DNA of 64,000 bases from positions 159,647 to 223,646 of the forward strand of contig JAUIJL010000016.1 in assembly GCA_030431255.1 (NCBI GenBank), written 5' to 3'. The notes below the pieces were generated by a model. The model had not been told where the DNA came from. It saw nothing but the letters and a program-made list of their open reading frames with translations, and searched no databases. Each line of letters opens with the position of its first letter. The first letter of the stretch is position 1. Below, piece after piece: positions 17,547 to 27,130 of this stretch. A program made the position numbers and the translations under genes. This DNA comes from Thermoanaerobaculia bacterium. GTDB taxonomy: Bacteria; Acidobacteriota; Thermoanaerobaculia; Multivoradales; J023.

Positions 17547-20474
17547 ATGTCCACCCTAGACAGGCAAGTGGAACCAATCACTCCGACCATTTCCGAGCAA
17601 GCCGATGGAAACGGTATCGATCCGGATGATCAGCAGGACTTGTCTGAGTCGGAAGAGGGGCAGAAGTCTGCTGATCAGGGAGCTGAGGATTTGCCGCTCA
17701 ATCAGGCGGAGGGAGATCCTCCACAGCAAGACCCGACTCAGGAGCAGACATCTCAGGACTTGCCGGGAGAGCCGCATCCGAGCCGGAGCATTCTCGAAGA
17801 TGTGGAGGTTCCTGAGAGCTTCGACGCTCAGGGTCCCAAGTCCTCGTTCGACGACCGAGATGTGGGTCGATTCGGGGCGCACATCGAGGATGTCAAGGAC
17901 GGTGTCCATATTTATCTGGACGGTAGAGGCTCGGGCAAGGAAACCCATCAGCCGGACAGCGCGGATCCCACTGATGAGCTGAGCCAATTCGAGCTCGAAT
18001 TCGAGCCGCTACAGAAAGAGATCGACGAGCTGATGCCGGTCCTTTTGAAAGACCGGTGGCTGATCTTGTTCAGTCGTGATCCGGAAGTCGCGGACTCGTA
18101 CGCTCACCGTTTGGCCCGCGAGCCCGAGTTCGAGACGGATTTTGCCCGCCGAATGCTGCAATTGAATCCGGAAGCAGGTTGCAAGATTCGGCACTGCTCC
18201 CAATTGTTGAGCAAGGAGATAGCTCCGGACCAAGAAAGCAGGTTAGTCGTCGTCTCAGCCTCTTCCGAGTTCGGAGGGAATCCGGTCGAATTCGTTCGCT
18301 CGCTTGTAGCCGGCCAGAAGAGCTCCCAGAGCAATCTTCGTAGAAAGTTGGCCCTGCGAAAGAGCTATTGGATCGTTGCAACGGATATCGAGATAGCAGA
18401 CGAATCCGGAAGGTTGCGACGATATGAGGAGATCGATTTCTTGTCTCCCTGGTTACGGGATCTGTATCCAACCAAGTGGGAGGATCTGTGCGGCCAAATA
18501 GAGGCCCAGCGAAACGACGATCAATGGCCGAAGGAGGCAATCCAGTTTTTTCGCACCTGCCGCGGCTTCTTCCGCCAGGAGCGCCTGGAAGAGGCCATTA
18601 AAGAAAGGGCTGCCAAAAGCGCAGAGCAGCTTCAGATGGCTCGCAGAGAGGAAATCGGCTTCGAAAGGCTTCTCGAAACCGAAAAGAGAATCGAAGCGGT
18701 GATTCACTTTATCGTGACGTTCTTTCCCGAAGTCGAGGTACTGGATTTTGATCGGTTGGTGGGGGAGCTGATCAAGGATTGCAAAGAGTCGGATCGAGTG
18801 GAGTCCGCTAAAGGCATGGCCTGGCGAGAACAGGGCAAGACCTATCCGGAGCTCTGGCAAGAAAACCGCTCTCGATTGTTGAGCTCCTGTGGTGTCGTGA
18901 CCATGCCGCCGAACGCGTCGAAGATCGGGACACGAGCGTCCAACCGAAGTGCCCCAACGGTGGACTATCGAGACCCGGAAGCCAGACAGCTGCTGAGGGA
19001 TTTCTTTTGGGCCCAAGGCCACACCTTCTTTTTGGAGCAGCTGGACAAGCTGGAGACCGGCCTTCTCTTCGATCCCAGCAGGGCGGTCAGAACGGGTCTT
19101 TCGAAAATCGTAGCCGAAACCGCGGATGCTTATCCCGAGCATTTCGGAAGCGCATGGCTGAGGCGAATGCACAATTCCTTGGCCGGAGACGAGCGGATTC
19201 AGGGACAACAGGACCAGCGGTTGGTGCGAGCCCTGGAGGCCTTGGTCAGAGCACTGCTTCAGCGAAAACAATCGAGCCGGATCGTGGGCCGCTTTTTCGG
19301 CGATCTAGAGTCACAGCGGCCGGCCCTACACATCAAGCTGACCCGTGCCGTCCGACTCGTGGAGAATTTCGATCCGCTCGTCGGCTGGCGAAAGATTCTT
19401 TCCAAATCGCCCCTTTTCCCGGTCGTTCCAGGAGCCGACTTCGGAAACGGGGTCGGGAGCTCGTTGAAAACGGCCGAGGGACGGGCGGTGGCCGTGATTT
19501 CGGATCTGGTGGATTATCTCGAAGAGCCACAGATCGACGAGCATACCGTCTTGGCAAGTATGTTCGATTGGACAGCCATCTCGGGCCAGGAGGGGGTTCG
19601 CTTCCGAGCATTCTCCGTGCTTCTAGTGCTTCGGCTGGGATGGCGAATAAGCCTTGTGGGTCGCGTAGACACCCGGGACGAAGCACGGGCGGGCGGCGGG
19701 TTGAGGCTTCCCGACGACGAACGGGTCGATCGATGGATCAGAGGGTTCTTGGGACCCGGCGGGCAAAAGATTCACCGTGATTGGATCGCAACGCTTTGGC
19801 ATTCCGCGTTCAGCGAGGTCATCAATCTGTTTATCGCCGGCGAAAGAAGCCGCATATTGAAAAACGTTTTGGCGAAGGATCCGATGCTGGGCGGCGAGTC
19901 GGCACCGCCGAGCCGAGAGAGACTCGAAGGCGAGCTGAGGAAGATCCACTTTTTTCTCGAGTGGCAGATCTACCGAGTTTGGATCGGGATTTGCGTCGAG
20001 CATTGGTTGTTGGGTAGCGCCCTGATCGGGCACCTGGGGAAGCGTGCGAATACCTTGAGGGGAGAGCTCGGAGAAGATTGGTTGCAGATCTGGAAAACCT
20101 CGACAACCGAATCGTACCAACTCTTTCAAGCCGTGGTGACCGCGGATTGGTGGATCCGGTTGGATGGCTTCGCCACCCTAACCGAGGGCGACGACGCTGT
20201 GAAGGCGGTGGCCTTGCTCGAAAGTCTTCCGAAGGTGATCGCCAATAGCCTGGGGTCCGCCAATTTACGCGTAGCGAGGCAGCATTGGCTGTTCATGGCC
20301 AAAGCCACACGCAAGATCCGTTCGGCATTGAAACGGGAGCTTCGATTGAAAAGAGGTGCCGAGCGGCGCCGAATCGAGGAGTCCCTGGCAGGGCTCTCCG
20401 CTCGGCTCGGCGCACTGAAGCAACTCGAAAAAGCCTGCAGAGGGGCGGGGAGAAAGAAAATCCATGCAAGGTAA
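17547..20474 (+). CDS. Large unrecognised protein, possible inactive STAND-like scaffold
   Basis: A 975-residue cytoplasmic protein with no signal peptide. ATG at 17547 has GAGG upstream. Residues 1-130 are acidic and Gln/Glu-rich, probably disordered. Residues of about 155-330 read like a degenerate nucleotide-binding fold: alternating strands such as WLILFSRDPEVADSYAHRLA and RLVVVSAS, then YWIVATDIEI. A canonical Walker A motif is absent; GRGSGKE near residue 130 does not fit the full pattern. The rest is mostly helical with no repeats that I can define. It sits between the caspase and the coiled-coil protein, so a sensor or scaffold role is an inference. No known family was recognised. Confidence 0.7.
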   Translation: MSTLDRQVEPITPTISEQADGNGIDPDDQQDLSESEEGQKSADQGAEDLPLNQAEGDPPQQDPTQEQTSQDLPGEPHPSRSILEDVEVPESFDAQGPKSSFDDRDVGRFGAHIEDVKDGVHIYLDGRGSGKETHQPDSADPTDELSQFELEFEPLQKEIDELMPVLLKDRWLILFSRDPEVADSYAHRLAREPEFETDFARRMLQLNPEAGCKIRHCSQLLSKEIAPDQESRLVVVSASSEFGGNPVEFVRSLVAGQKSSQSNLRRKLALRKSYWIVATDIEIADESGRLRRYEEIDFLSPWLRDLYPTKWEDLCGQIEAQRNDDQWPKEAIQFFRTCRGFFRQERLEEAIKERAAKSAEQLQMARREEIGFERLLETEKRIEAVIHFIVTFFPEVEVLDFDRLVGELIKDCKESDRVESAKGMAWREQGKTYPELWQENRSRLLSSCGVVTMPPNASKIGTRASNRSAPTVDYRDPEARQLLRDFFWAQGHTFFLEQLDKLETGLLFDPSRAVRTGLSKIVAETADAYPEHFGSAWLRRMHNSLAGDERIQGQQDQRLVRALEALVRALLQRKQSSRIVGRFFGDLESQRPALHIKLTRAVRLVENFDPLVGWRKILSKSPLFPVVPGADFGNGVGSSLKTAEGRAVAVISDLVDYLEEPQIDEHTVLASMFDWTAISGQEGVRFRAFSVLLVLRLGWRISLVGRVDTRDEARAGGGLRLPDDERVDRWIRGFLGPGGQKIHRDWIATLWHSAFSEVINLFIAGERSRILKNVLAKDPMLGGESAPPSRERLEGELRKIHFFLEWQIYRVWIGICVEHWLLGSALIGHLGKRANTLRGELGEDWLQIWKTSTTESYQLFQAVVTADWWIRLDGFATLTEGDDAVKAVALLESLPKVIANSLGSANLRVARQHWLFMAKATRKIRSALKRELRLKRGAERRRIEESLAGLSARLGALKQLEKACRGAGRKKIHAR

Positions 20475-22839
20475 CTCGCTGGCTAAAATCCTTTATCAGG
20501 TCGATTCCAAGAAGGCGGCGGAGCCGTGTGAGGGGTGCCGTGTGGTGATCGTGGACAAGCTTTCTGGGCGGATCCACGAGAAGAAACCTTTGCTGTCCTT
20601 TAGAAAAGAGCTGCGATATTTCAGGGTTTTCAGTCGCTCTCTCGCGGTGGAAGGAAAGGGGCCCCGCTGTGAAATTCAGGGTGGCAGCTTCGATCAGCGC
20701 CTGGAGCTCGACCTCTTGTATCGAGCCCGGTGTCCCGCGGGCGAGGAAGAGCGAGTGGCCAAGTCCCTCGGATTGGGTAGCCGGCCTGATTTGGAGCTGA
20801 ATCGTTGGCTTCAAAAGCGATTGGAGGAGTTCTTGGCCGAGCAGGGAACGCCGGAAGAGGTCTACTCCGGTTTTTCTCGATTGCATCGTGAGGCGGAACG
20901 ACGGCTTTCTCAATTGGCTTTGAGTGAGCTGGGTCTGAGCTTGCAAGTGCAGATTCAAAGGCGGGGCGGTGAGATGCCCGAGCGTGTGGACATCCAAATT
21001 CAGGATCTCGGTGTGCACGCAAAGGACTCCGACGAGTTGGTCAAGATCAGCCTCGAAGCACAGCTGGAGGTCTCGGATTCCGCGGCCGTCTTGAGGCATG
21101 CTGCGACCCCCGAGGACTGGCGGCAACGTCTGGGGGAGACGGTCCGGCGCTTCATTGCCACCCAAGTGGGCCTGCATGAGCTGACCTACGAGCTGCGGAC
21201 GGGCCTTCGTCGGCGTCTTCAACTTCACTTGGACGAGTTTTTGCTGGAGCCGGCCGGGCGGCGACTCGGTTTCCTACGTTTGGCGGCGGAAATCCCCGCG
21301 AGCTCGGCGGTGGAGCATCTAAGACTGGAACACGCCGTAGTCTGCGATATCCGAGGGTCGATTCATCAGATTCGGGTCCAGCACGTATTGCAGCTCAAGC
21401 TACAGGATTTGGGGAAGTTTCGAGTTTCGGGAATCGAGGATCTCGACGGTTGGCTTCGGGAGCGTCTCGACGCCACGACCCGCGGAGTGCTGTTTGAGAA
21501 GTCTTTTCGGGATCTGCTGGTGGACTTCGCCCCCGGGGAAAGCGGGGGCCCCGGGCAATTGAGAAGCCTGACCGAGACACAGGTCGATCGGATAGGTTAT
21601 GCCCTCCAGCAGATGACGGTGATTCCGGATCTCGAGCCTTTGAAATGGAAAGACGGCCTCTCGATCGAGCTGGAAGGGGTTTTTGCCACCTTGGATTCCC
21701 GGGTCGAGGTCGGCATCGGGCTGGTCGTCGACGGACGAATCCCGGATATCTTCATTCCCCATTTGGATCGATATCTAGATCCGCAAGCTGCCAAAGAGCT
21801 GATGGAGGACATCAAGAAGAAAGCGACCGAAACGCTGGCGGTTCAGCTGCACGGTTTGAGCCCGGAGCGGATCTACATGAGGTGGTTTCGCTCGGATCGC
21901 CCCGGCGAGGAGGGAGTGCTGGACATCCTCCACAGGGCGGTTTCGTCCGCCCTGACCGAGGGCTTCGGGTTCGCACAGCCCCGGATCGTGATCAAACCGT
22001 TGGAGACCGAGCTCACGCAGCGAGTCGAAGCGTTGATGTCCCGGCTCTATCCTTTGACGGTGACCGTCTATCCACTGGGTGGAAAAGGACAGAGGGAGCC
22101 CGTAACGCTCACCACCAACGTAGAGATCTTGAGGGTTCACCTGGACGGCTGGCACGTGTTTCGGTCTCGACAATTCGAATCGATCTCAGAGGAAATCGAC
22201 GAGATCTTGAGAGTCCTGAGGGAAGAGATCGAAGCGACCCTCAGCACCATTCCCAGCGAATTTCTGCAGTACGTCGATCGCGGTGACCACCTGACTCTGC
22301 GGCAGGTCCTCGACACCACCTGCGAGACCATTTCCCGTTCGTTCGGTTTGGAGATCGCCTTTACGGGATTTCAACGGCAGAAGACGATCACAGAAACCCA
22401 GAAGATCCTTCTGCTGGAGCAGGAAGTCGGGAAGGAAACACAATTACAGCTCGATGCAGGGGAGAAGCGAAGGAATGCCCGTCTTCGACAGCTGGAGCAA
22501 CAGCTCACGACCGAAGAGCAGCTGTCCCAAGATCTGGCCCAAGAGCTCAAGCTTCTTCTCGATCGAAAGAAAGAGTTTCTCAAGGACGGTGTGGAGCCGG
22601 AAGACGAGGAGTATCAGGCGATCCAGGAGCGAATCGCAGAAATTCGGGCAGATCTATCTCCCGCGGAGATAGAAAAGCGCCACGATCCCCTCGATCATCT
22701 CAACGAGAAGCAACGATCCTCATTGAGGTTAGAGGAATACGGTGTCGACAAGAGCCGAAGCGCAGCAGGGTTGACCACCGGCCGCCGAAAGCCGATCGCA
22801 CTGCCCGCGTCCGGGGGCAACGGAGGTGGTGGTGCATAA
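20464..22839 (+). CDS. Large protein with apparent SPFH/band-7-like repeats and a C-terminal coiled coil
   Basis: A 791-residue protein. ATG at 20464 overlaps the previous stop by 11 bases and has GGGGAG upstream. An N-terminal Cys pair (CEGC, residues 20-23) is present. Residues of about 55-175 show a beta-rich stretch, then an amphipathic helix ending LALSELGLSLQVQIQ, the pattern seen at the end of SPFH (prohibitin) domains. Similar blocks may recur near 190-290 and 300-400. Residues of about 660-740 are strongly charged and heptad-like (RLRQLEQQLTTEEQLSQDLAQELKLLLD in register), so a coiled coil is likely. The SPFH reading is tentative. It could be an oligomeric scaffold. Confidence 0.65.
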   Translation: MQGNSLAKILYQVDSKKAAEPCEGCRVVIVDKLSGRIHEKKPLLSFRKELRYFRVFSRSLAVEGKGPRCEIQGGSFDQRLELDLLYRARCPAGEEERVAKSLGLGSRPDLELNRWLQKRLEEFLAEQGTPEEVYSGFSRLHREAERRLSQLALSELGLSLQVQIQRRGGEMPERVDIQIQDLGVHAKDSDELVKISLEAQLEVSDSAAVLRHAATPEDWRQRLGETVRRFIATQVGLHELTYELRTGLRRRLQLHLDEFLLEPAGRRLGFLRLAAEIPASSAVEHLRLEHAVVCDIRGSIHQIRVQHVLQLKLQDLGKFRVSGIEDLDGWLRERLDATTRGVLFEKSFRDLLVDFAPGESGGPGQLRSLTETQVDRIGYALQQMTVIPDLEPLKWKDGLSIELEGVFATLDSRVEVGIGLVVDGRIPDIFIPHLDRYLDPQAAKELMEDIKKKATETLAVQLHGLSPERIYMRWFRSDRPGEEGVLDILHRAVSSALTEGFGFAQPRIVIKPLETELTQRVEALMSRLYPLTVTVYPLGGKGQREPVTLTTNVEILRVHLDGWHVFRSRQFESISEEIDEILRVLREEIEATLSTIPSEFLQYVDRGDHLTLRQVLDTTCETISRSFGLEIAFTGFQRQKTITETQKILLLEQEVGKETQLQLDAGEKRRNARLRQLEQQLTTEEQLSQDLAQELKLLLDRKKEFLKDGVEPEDEEYQAIQERIAEIRADLSPAEIEKRHDPLDHLNEKQRSSLRLEEYGVDKSRSAAGLTTGRRKPIALPASGGNGGGGA

Positions 22840-23716
22840 AGCCTCGGAGCAGCTGACTTGTCGTTCTTGCGGCCTGCAGGCTTCGGCTCCGCCGCCGATC
22901 GCTGGCTGCGAAAACTGTGGTGGCACCGAATGGGAAGGTTCGAAGGCAACGGCTCGCTCCTCGGGAACCTTCACTCTCGGGCGCCTCGTCTGGCTCGCCT
23001 CGGGTATGGCGATGGCTTTGGGCTTGGTCTTGGTGGCTTCCGGAGTCGTCGGCTCAGGCTCGAAGTTTGAATGGCCCCTCGGAGGTCTCGAAGACAGGGA
23101 TCCACGACACATTCTGAAGGATGAGGGCGGTTCGGGACCGTCAGACCCGCCTCCAGACGAGGTGGGGGACTTGGAGACCGACCCGAGCACCGTCGACGGG
23201 AAAGCGCGCTTTCCCGAGCTCGAGACACCCGATCGAAACCGCTCGGTCGAAGAGCACAGAAAACCCCGAAAAAAGAAGCAATCGTCGAGCGCACAAATGC
23301 TGGGAGCGGCCGATTGGTCGGATCGCGGTCGATCGCTGATCTCCGAGGGCAAGCGCCGCGGGGCACGAGACGCTTTTGCGCGGGCAGCGGAGCTGGCGCC
23401 CTCGAATGCCATCATGTGGGCGGATCTGGCAGCTGCAGAGGGTCTATTGGGTCATGTGACCGAGGCGGTTTCTGCCTATGGCGAAGCCCTTAGGCTCGAT
23501 CCCGAGCTTTGGATCGCGCACTACAACCTGGCTTTGTTGTACGCCCGCCACGGCAAGGTCGAGCAGTCCTGTGCTCACCTGAAAAAAGGCCTGGGCTATT
23601 TAAGGGATCAAAACGCCGGCTACCTGCCCAGAGTCCTTGAAGACCTCCACTCGAATGCGGATCTAGAGGGAATGCGGCGTGAGAGCTGTTTCCTTTCTTT
23701 GCCGATGGATCTGTGA
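22832..23716 (+). CDS. Zinc-ribbon, single-TM, TPR protein
   Basis: GTG at 22832 is preferred because GGAGG lies five bases upstream; GTG codons at 22826 and 22829 are alternatives, and all overlap the previous stop. The N-terminus has CRSC and CENC spaced like a small zinc ribbon. A transmembrane helix follows near residues 49-72. Then comes a low-complexity acidic/basic linker, and TPR-like helices occupy the last 130 residues (AFARAAELAPSNAIMWADLA and similar). This layout suits a membrane-anchored adaptor. No specific family was identified. Confidence 0.75.
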   Translation: MHKASEQLTCRSCGLQASAPPPIAGCENCGGTEWEGSKATARSSGTFTLGRLVWLASGMAMALGLVLVASGVVGSGSKFEWPLGGLEDRDPRHILKDEGGSGPSDPPPDEVGDLETDPSTVDGKARFPELETPDRNRSVEEHRKPRKKKQSSSAQMLGAADWSDRGRSLISEGKRRGARDAFARAAELAPSNAIMWADLAAAEGLLGHVTEAVSAYGEALRLDPELWIAHYNLALLYARHGKVEQSCAHLKKGLGYLRDQNAGYLPRVLEDLHSNADLEGMRRESCFLSLPMDL

Positions 23717-23743
23717 TCAAGAAGCCGAAAGGAACCTTGAGAT

Positions 23744-24898
23744 TTGAAAAGAATCGATGCTCAAAGCCGACGGACCCATGAGATGTTCGGTTGGGTCCTA
23801 CGAGGATTGGTGGTCTTGTTCCTCGCTCCATCGATGGTTTCTGCTTCGTCGTCCTCGTGTAATCGCGCGAGGGAGATGGTTCAGGATCTGGCTGCCCAAC
23901 CGAGAGTGAGTCCCGAGGACCACCGGGCTCTGCTCGACCAATTGGGTACGGCCCGTGAGCTCTGCCCGACGTTGGGTGAAATCTGGCGCTTGTCCCATTG
24001 CAGTGCTCTCGCGCTGGGCGATGCTGCAAAAGCAGAGCTCTATAGGAAGCGTGCCAATCTTTACGGCATCCACCCCCTACACTGTGCCGGATCCGATCCA
24101 CCGAAGCCTAAGGTCGGTCCGGTGCGACGCAAGCATGCCTTGGTGGTCGGAATCGGAACTTTTCTAGACTCGAGCATTCAACCCCTCAGATATACGGCCA
24201 AAGACGCGGAGGATTTCGCGCGCTTTCTGGTCGAGGAAGCGAGATTCTCCTCTGGTTCCGTAACCCTGCTGACTGATGCCGAGGCCACCAGGAAGAACAT
24301 CCTCGGTGCCTTGCAACAACTCATCCTGGGAAGTCGGGAAGACGACTTGGTAGTGATCTATTTGAGCTCTCACGGCTCACCCTACCAAGAATCTCAGGGG
24401 CTGCGGGGTGTGGGTTATTTCGTCACCTACGACACGAGCTTGGACAACATCTGGGTCGATGCCGTGGAATATCAAGATTTAGCGGAAAAGGTTGCGCTCT
24501 TGCCGGCTCGACGGGTGGTCACGTTCCTCGACAGCTGTTTCAGCGGTCAAGCTCTCTCGGAGGGAGCCAAGCAGCTGGTGGTCGAAGGGACGGGTGTGGA
24601 CGAGGGCACGGCCCGCCGATTCCTCTCGGGAGAAGGAACTTATGTGGTGACCTCTAGCCGGGCCGACGAGATCTCCTGGGAAAGTGATGAGCTGGGGAAC
24701 AGCTACTTCACCCATTTTCTGATCGAGAGCCTGAGGGGACCGGAGCCACCGACGCTCAGGGAGGCCTTTGCGCAGCTGTCGGACCGGGTTCAAAGAGCAG
24801 TCATCCGGGACAAAGGAGTGGCCCAGCGACCGGAGCTGCAGCCCAGGGACGCTCCGGGGGATTTGAGGCTGGGTGTGGTGCCCACGATTTTCGACTAG
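23744..24898 (+). CDS. Second caspase-family protease, exported or membrane-anchored
   Basis: A 384-residue protein starting at TTG 23744 (AAGGA about 10 bases upstream); ATG at 23783 is an alternative that leaves a cleaner signal peptide. A hydrophobic segment ending in APSMVSASS predicts export. The C14 domain covers about residues 125-380, with catalytic His210 in YLSSHGSP and catalytic Cys265 in FLDSCFSGQ. The short N-terminal helical region has paired Cys residues that could form disulfides. It differs strongly from the first caspase in the cluster, so the two are not a recent duplication. Activity in the periplasm would be an unusual placement and depends on the start choice. Confidence 0.85.
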   Translation: MKRIDAQSRRTHEMFGWVLRGLVVLFLAPSMVSASSSSCNRAREMVQDLAAQPRVSPEDHRALLDQLGTARELCPTLGEIWRLSHCSALALGDAAKAELYRKRANLYGIHPLHCAGSDPPKPKVGPVRRKHALVVGIGTFLDSSIQPLRYTAKDAEDFARFLVEEARFSSGSVTLLTDAEATRKNILGALQQLILGSREDDLVVIYLSSHGSPYQESQGLRGVGYFVTYDTSLDNIWVDAVEYQDLAEKVALLPARRVVTFLDSCFSGQALSEGAKQLVVEGTGVDEGTARRFLSGEGTYVVTSSRADEISWESDELGNSYFTHFLIESLRGPEPPTLREAFAQLSDRVQRAVIRDKGVAQRPELQPRDAPGDLRLGVVPTIFD

Positions 24899-24958
24899 TG
24901 GCTGTCGCGACGTCGACCGATGGATCGGATCTTATTGGACGGTCAAGGAGGAAGAATC

Positions 24959-26311
24959 ATGCATAGAGTCGTGCTCGGAGGTCGAAGCTCATGGTCCGCG
25001 ATTTGGATCATGTCGCTCCTCTTGGGTTTGGGTCTCGGACCTTCTGCGGGGGTCGCCAAAGAGGGCTTCGGTTTTAAGAAAAGCACTGTCATGCTGGATC
25101 GGGTGCGACCAGCGGACGTGTATATTTCCGGGACCCGGATAGACGTTCGACCGGGACCTGGAAGTGATCAGAATGTGGGTGTACAGCTCGTAGAGACTCT
25201 CAAGAGCTCCGTTTTGGGAAACGACCCTCGGTTTACGCTGGACGAGCGCATTCCGGATACGCTCATCGAGGTCTCCTTGGTGGACAACGACTACCAGGAG
25301 CGGTGGGAAACCCGCACGGTCAAACGCAGCTACCCGGCCGGCAAAGACAGCAAGGGACGCCAGCAGTACGCCGTGCGCGACGCAAGGGTCAAATTCAAAG
25401 TCGTATCTCAGGTGTTCAGCGTGTCGTTCAAAGTGACGGACATGAAAACGCGATCCGTGTTGGTGGCGGACACGGTCAGCAGGAGCTGGAACGACGACTA
25501 CGAAGAAGGGAGAAACGCACCGGATCGCTCCCAGCTCGAGCACCGATCGGTCTCCGAGACGGTCGATGAGATAGCTCGAAGATTGACACCGACGGTCGAG
25601 AAAATCGGTGTCTTGCTGCCCGGCGGCAGATTGAAGGATCTGCGCAACCTGGCCAACGGAAGTCTGTGGAACCCTTTTCTAGAAGCACTGGATAGCCTGT
25701 CGGAGTCGCCTAAGCCCAAAGACGAATCCTACCGTCAATATAGCCTGGGCGTTGCCTACGAGGCGCTGGCCTATCAGGCAGAGCAGCCGGAGGTCTCCAT
25801 TCGGTACCTTGAAGAGTCCGCCAGTCACTATCAACGGGCGATTCAACTCAATCCGGGAGAAAAGTACTTTACTGGAAGCTACACGGGCAACGCTTTCATG
25901 GCCGGTTTGAAAAAGAGCGTGGCCGACACCCTGGGAAAGGGTGGAACGGTGAAGCGGAAGCGGGCCATGGCCCCGATCGATCGAGTCAAATCGGCGTTGG
26001 AGCAATATCAGAGGCTAATCGAGTTTCGCGATGCGGATAGCCGCGCCGGGATCGCTGTGGCCGACGCGATGACGGGCGCAAAGGGAGCCACAGGAGCCAA
26101 AGGACCGACCGCCAGCAATGCCTTGACCAATTCGGAGGTTATTGAAATGAGCCGAGCGGGTTTGGATGAGGAGATCATATTTTCAGCCATCGAGACTGCG
26201 GAGGAAACGGCCTTCGATGTCAGCCCGGCCGGCTTGGTCGAGCTGGCTAGAGCGGAAGTCAGCTCCAAGGTCATTCAAAAGATCCAGGCACAGGCCAACC
26301 AGAAAAAATAG
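24959..26311 (+). CDS. Exported protein with TPR-like region and collagen-like linker, unknown
   Basis: ATG at 24959 with GGAGGA seven bases upstream gives 450 residues; ATG at 24920 lacks such a site. A signal peptide ends near GPSAGVAK. Residues of about 60-200 are a beta-rich region (DVYISGTRIDVRPG). Residues of about 215-310 are helical and TPR-like. A GAKGATGAKGPT linker precedes a C-terminal helical module, LTNSEVIEMSRAGLDEEII, seen at the ends of various exported bacterial proteins. The function is unknown. It lies 60 bp after the second caspase gene. Confidence 0.75.
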   Translation: MHRVVLGGRSSWSAIWIMSLLLGLGLGPSAGVAKEGFGFKKSTVMLDRVRPADVYISGTRIDVRPGPGSDQNVGVQLVETLKSSVLGNDPRFTLDERIPDTLIEVSLVDNDYQERWETRTVKRSYPAGKDSKGRQQYAVRDARVKFKVVSQVFSVSFKVTDMKTRSVLVADTVSRSWNDDYEEGRNAPDRSQLEHRSVSETVDEIARRLTPTVEKIGVLLPGGRLKDLRNLANGSLWNPFLEALDSLSESPKPKDESYRQYSLGVAYEALAYQAEQPEVSIRYLEESASHYQRAIQLNPGEKYFTGSYTGNAFMAGLKKSVADTLGKGGTVKRKRAMAPIDRVKSALEQYQRLIEFRDADSRAGIAVADAMTGAKGATGAKGPTASNALTNSEVIEMSRAGLDEEIIFSAIETAEETAFDVSPAGLVELARAEVSSKVIQKIQAQANQKK

Positions 26312-26323
26312 GGGCATATCGTC

Positions 26324-27130
26324 ATGGAATGTTTCTGCGTTTGGGCCGTGTTGTCGGTCGGTTTGCTCGCATCGCCCGCTGGCGACGACGTGCAGGCCTA
26401 TAGGGGAGCGAAGGAGCTGTTCTTTGCTGCAGAAAAAGGCGGGGAGGACCGGTTGATTTCGGTTCCTGCTTCTGAATTCGAAGGCAACAGGAGACCAAGA
26501 GCCAAAGACAATCGTGTTCCGGATCGAGGCTTAATGAGGGTCGAGCTTGATGAGATCGGAGAAGCCAGTCTTTCTTCCGATAGTCGCAAGGCGGGCCTTC
26601 GCCACTGGATCGAGCTGGTAGAAGAAGGATCTCAGGTAGGTCGCAAAGTTACGTCTGATCGCGTTTTTCACACCGGAGAGAGAATCCGGCTTCACTTTCA
26701 ATCCAATCAGGATGGATATATCTCATTGCTGCAGCTTTCGGGCGCGAAATCCGAAGTGCTCTTCCCAGCTCCCGGAAAGGGATTCTTCGATGGCTTCATC
26801 TCCGCACACGAGGATCGAGTCTTGCCCGGTCAGGAGGCGTGGTTCAGATTTGATCATCGGACCGGAATCGAGAAATTGGTGGTGGTTTTTTCCCCTGAGC
26901 TGGAACCCCTTGAGCGCATCCTTCCCGGTCGAGAACCGCGTCAAGAACCGAGAGAGCCACTTCAACCACCGCGAGGACCGAGCCGTCTGGCCCAGCTTGC
27001 CTCGCTCCCGCCCGGCGCCAAGGGATTGGTCGTGGAGTCCGAGCTCGACGATCCGAACCTGGTGGGTAGCTACGCTGTCAGCTTGACCGGAGAGCCTATC
27101 GTCTTGGAAATACAACTGGTGCATCAGTAG
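26324..27130 (+). CDS. DUF4384 domain protein, exported
   Basis: A 268-residue protein beginning with a short hydrophobic signal (CVWAVLSVGLLASPAG). The DUF4384 core is visible near residues 110-190: VFHTGERIRLHFQSNQDGYI followed by LQLSG...VLFP and a DHRTGIEKLVVVFS stretch. DUF4384 domains are often found in or next to caspase-like proteins in bacteria, which fits this location. The gap from the previous gene is 12 bp. It is the last gene of the cluster, and a long AT-rich spacer follows. Confidence 0.8.
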   Translation: MECFCVWAVLSVGLLASPAGDDVQAYRGAKELFFAAEKGGEDRLISVPASEFEGNRRPRAKDNRVPDRGLMRVELDEIGEASLSSDSRKAGLRHWIELVEEGSQVGRKVTSDRVFHTGERIRLHFQSNQDGYISLLQLSGAKSEVLFPAPGKGFFDGFISAHEDRVLPGQEAWFRFDHRTGIEKLVVVFSPELEPLERILPGREPRQEPREPLQPPRGPSRLAQLASLPPGAKGLVVESELDDPNLVGSYAVSLTGEPIVLEIQLVHQ

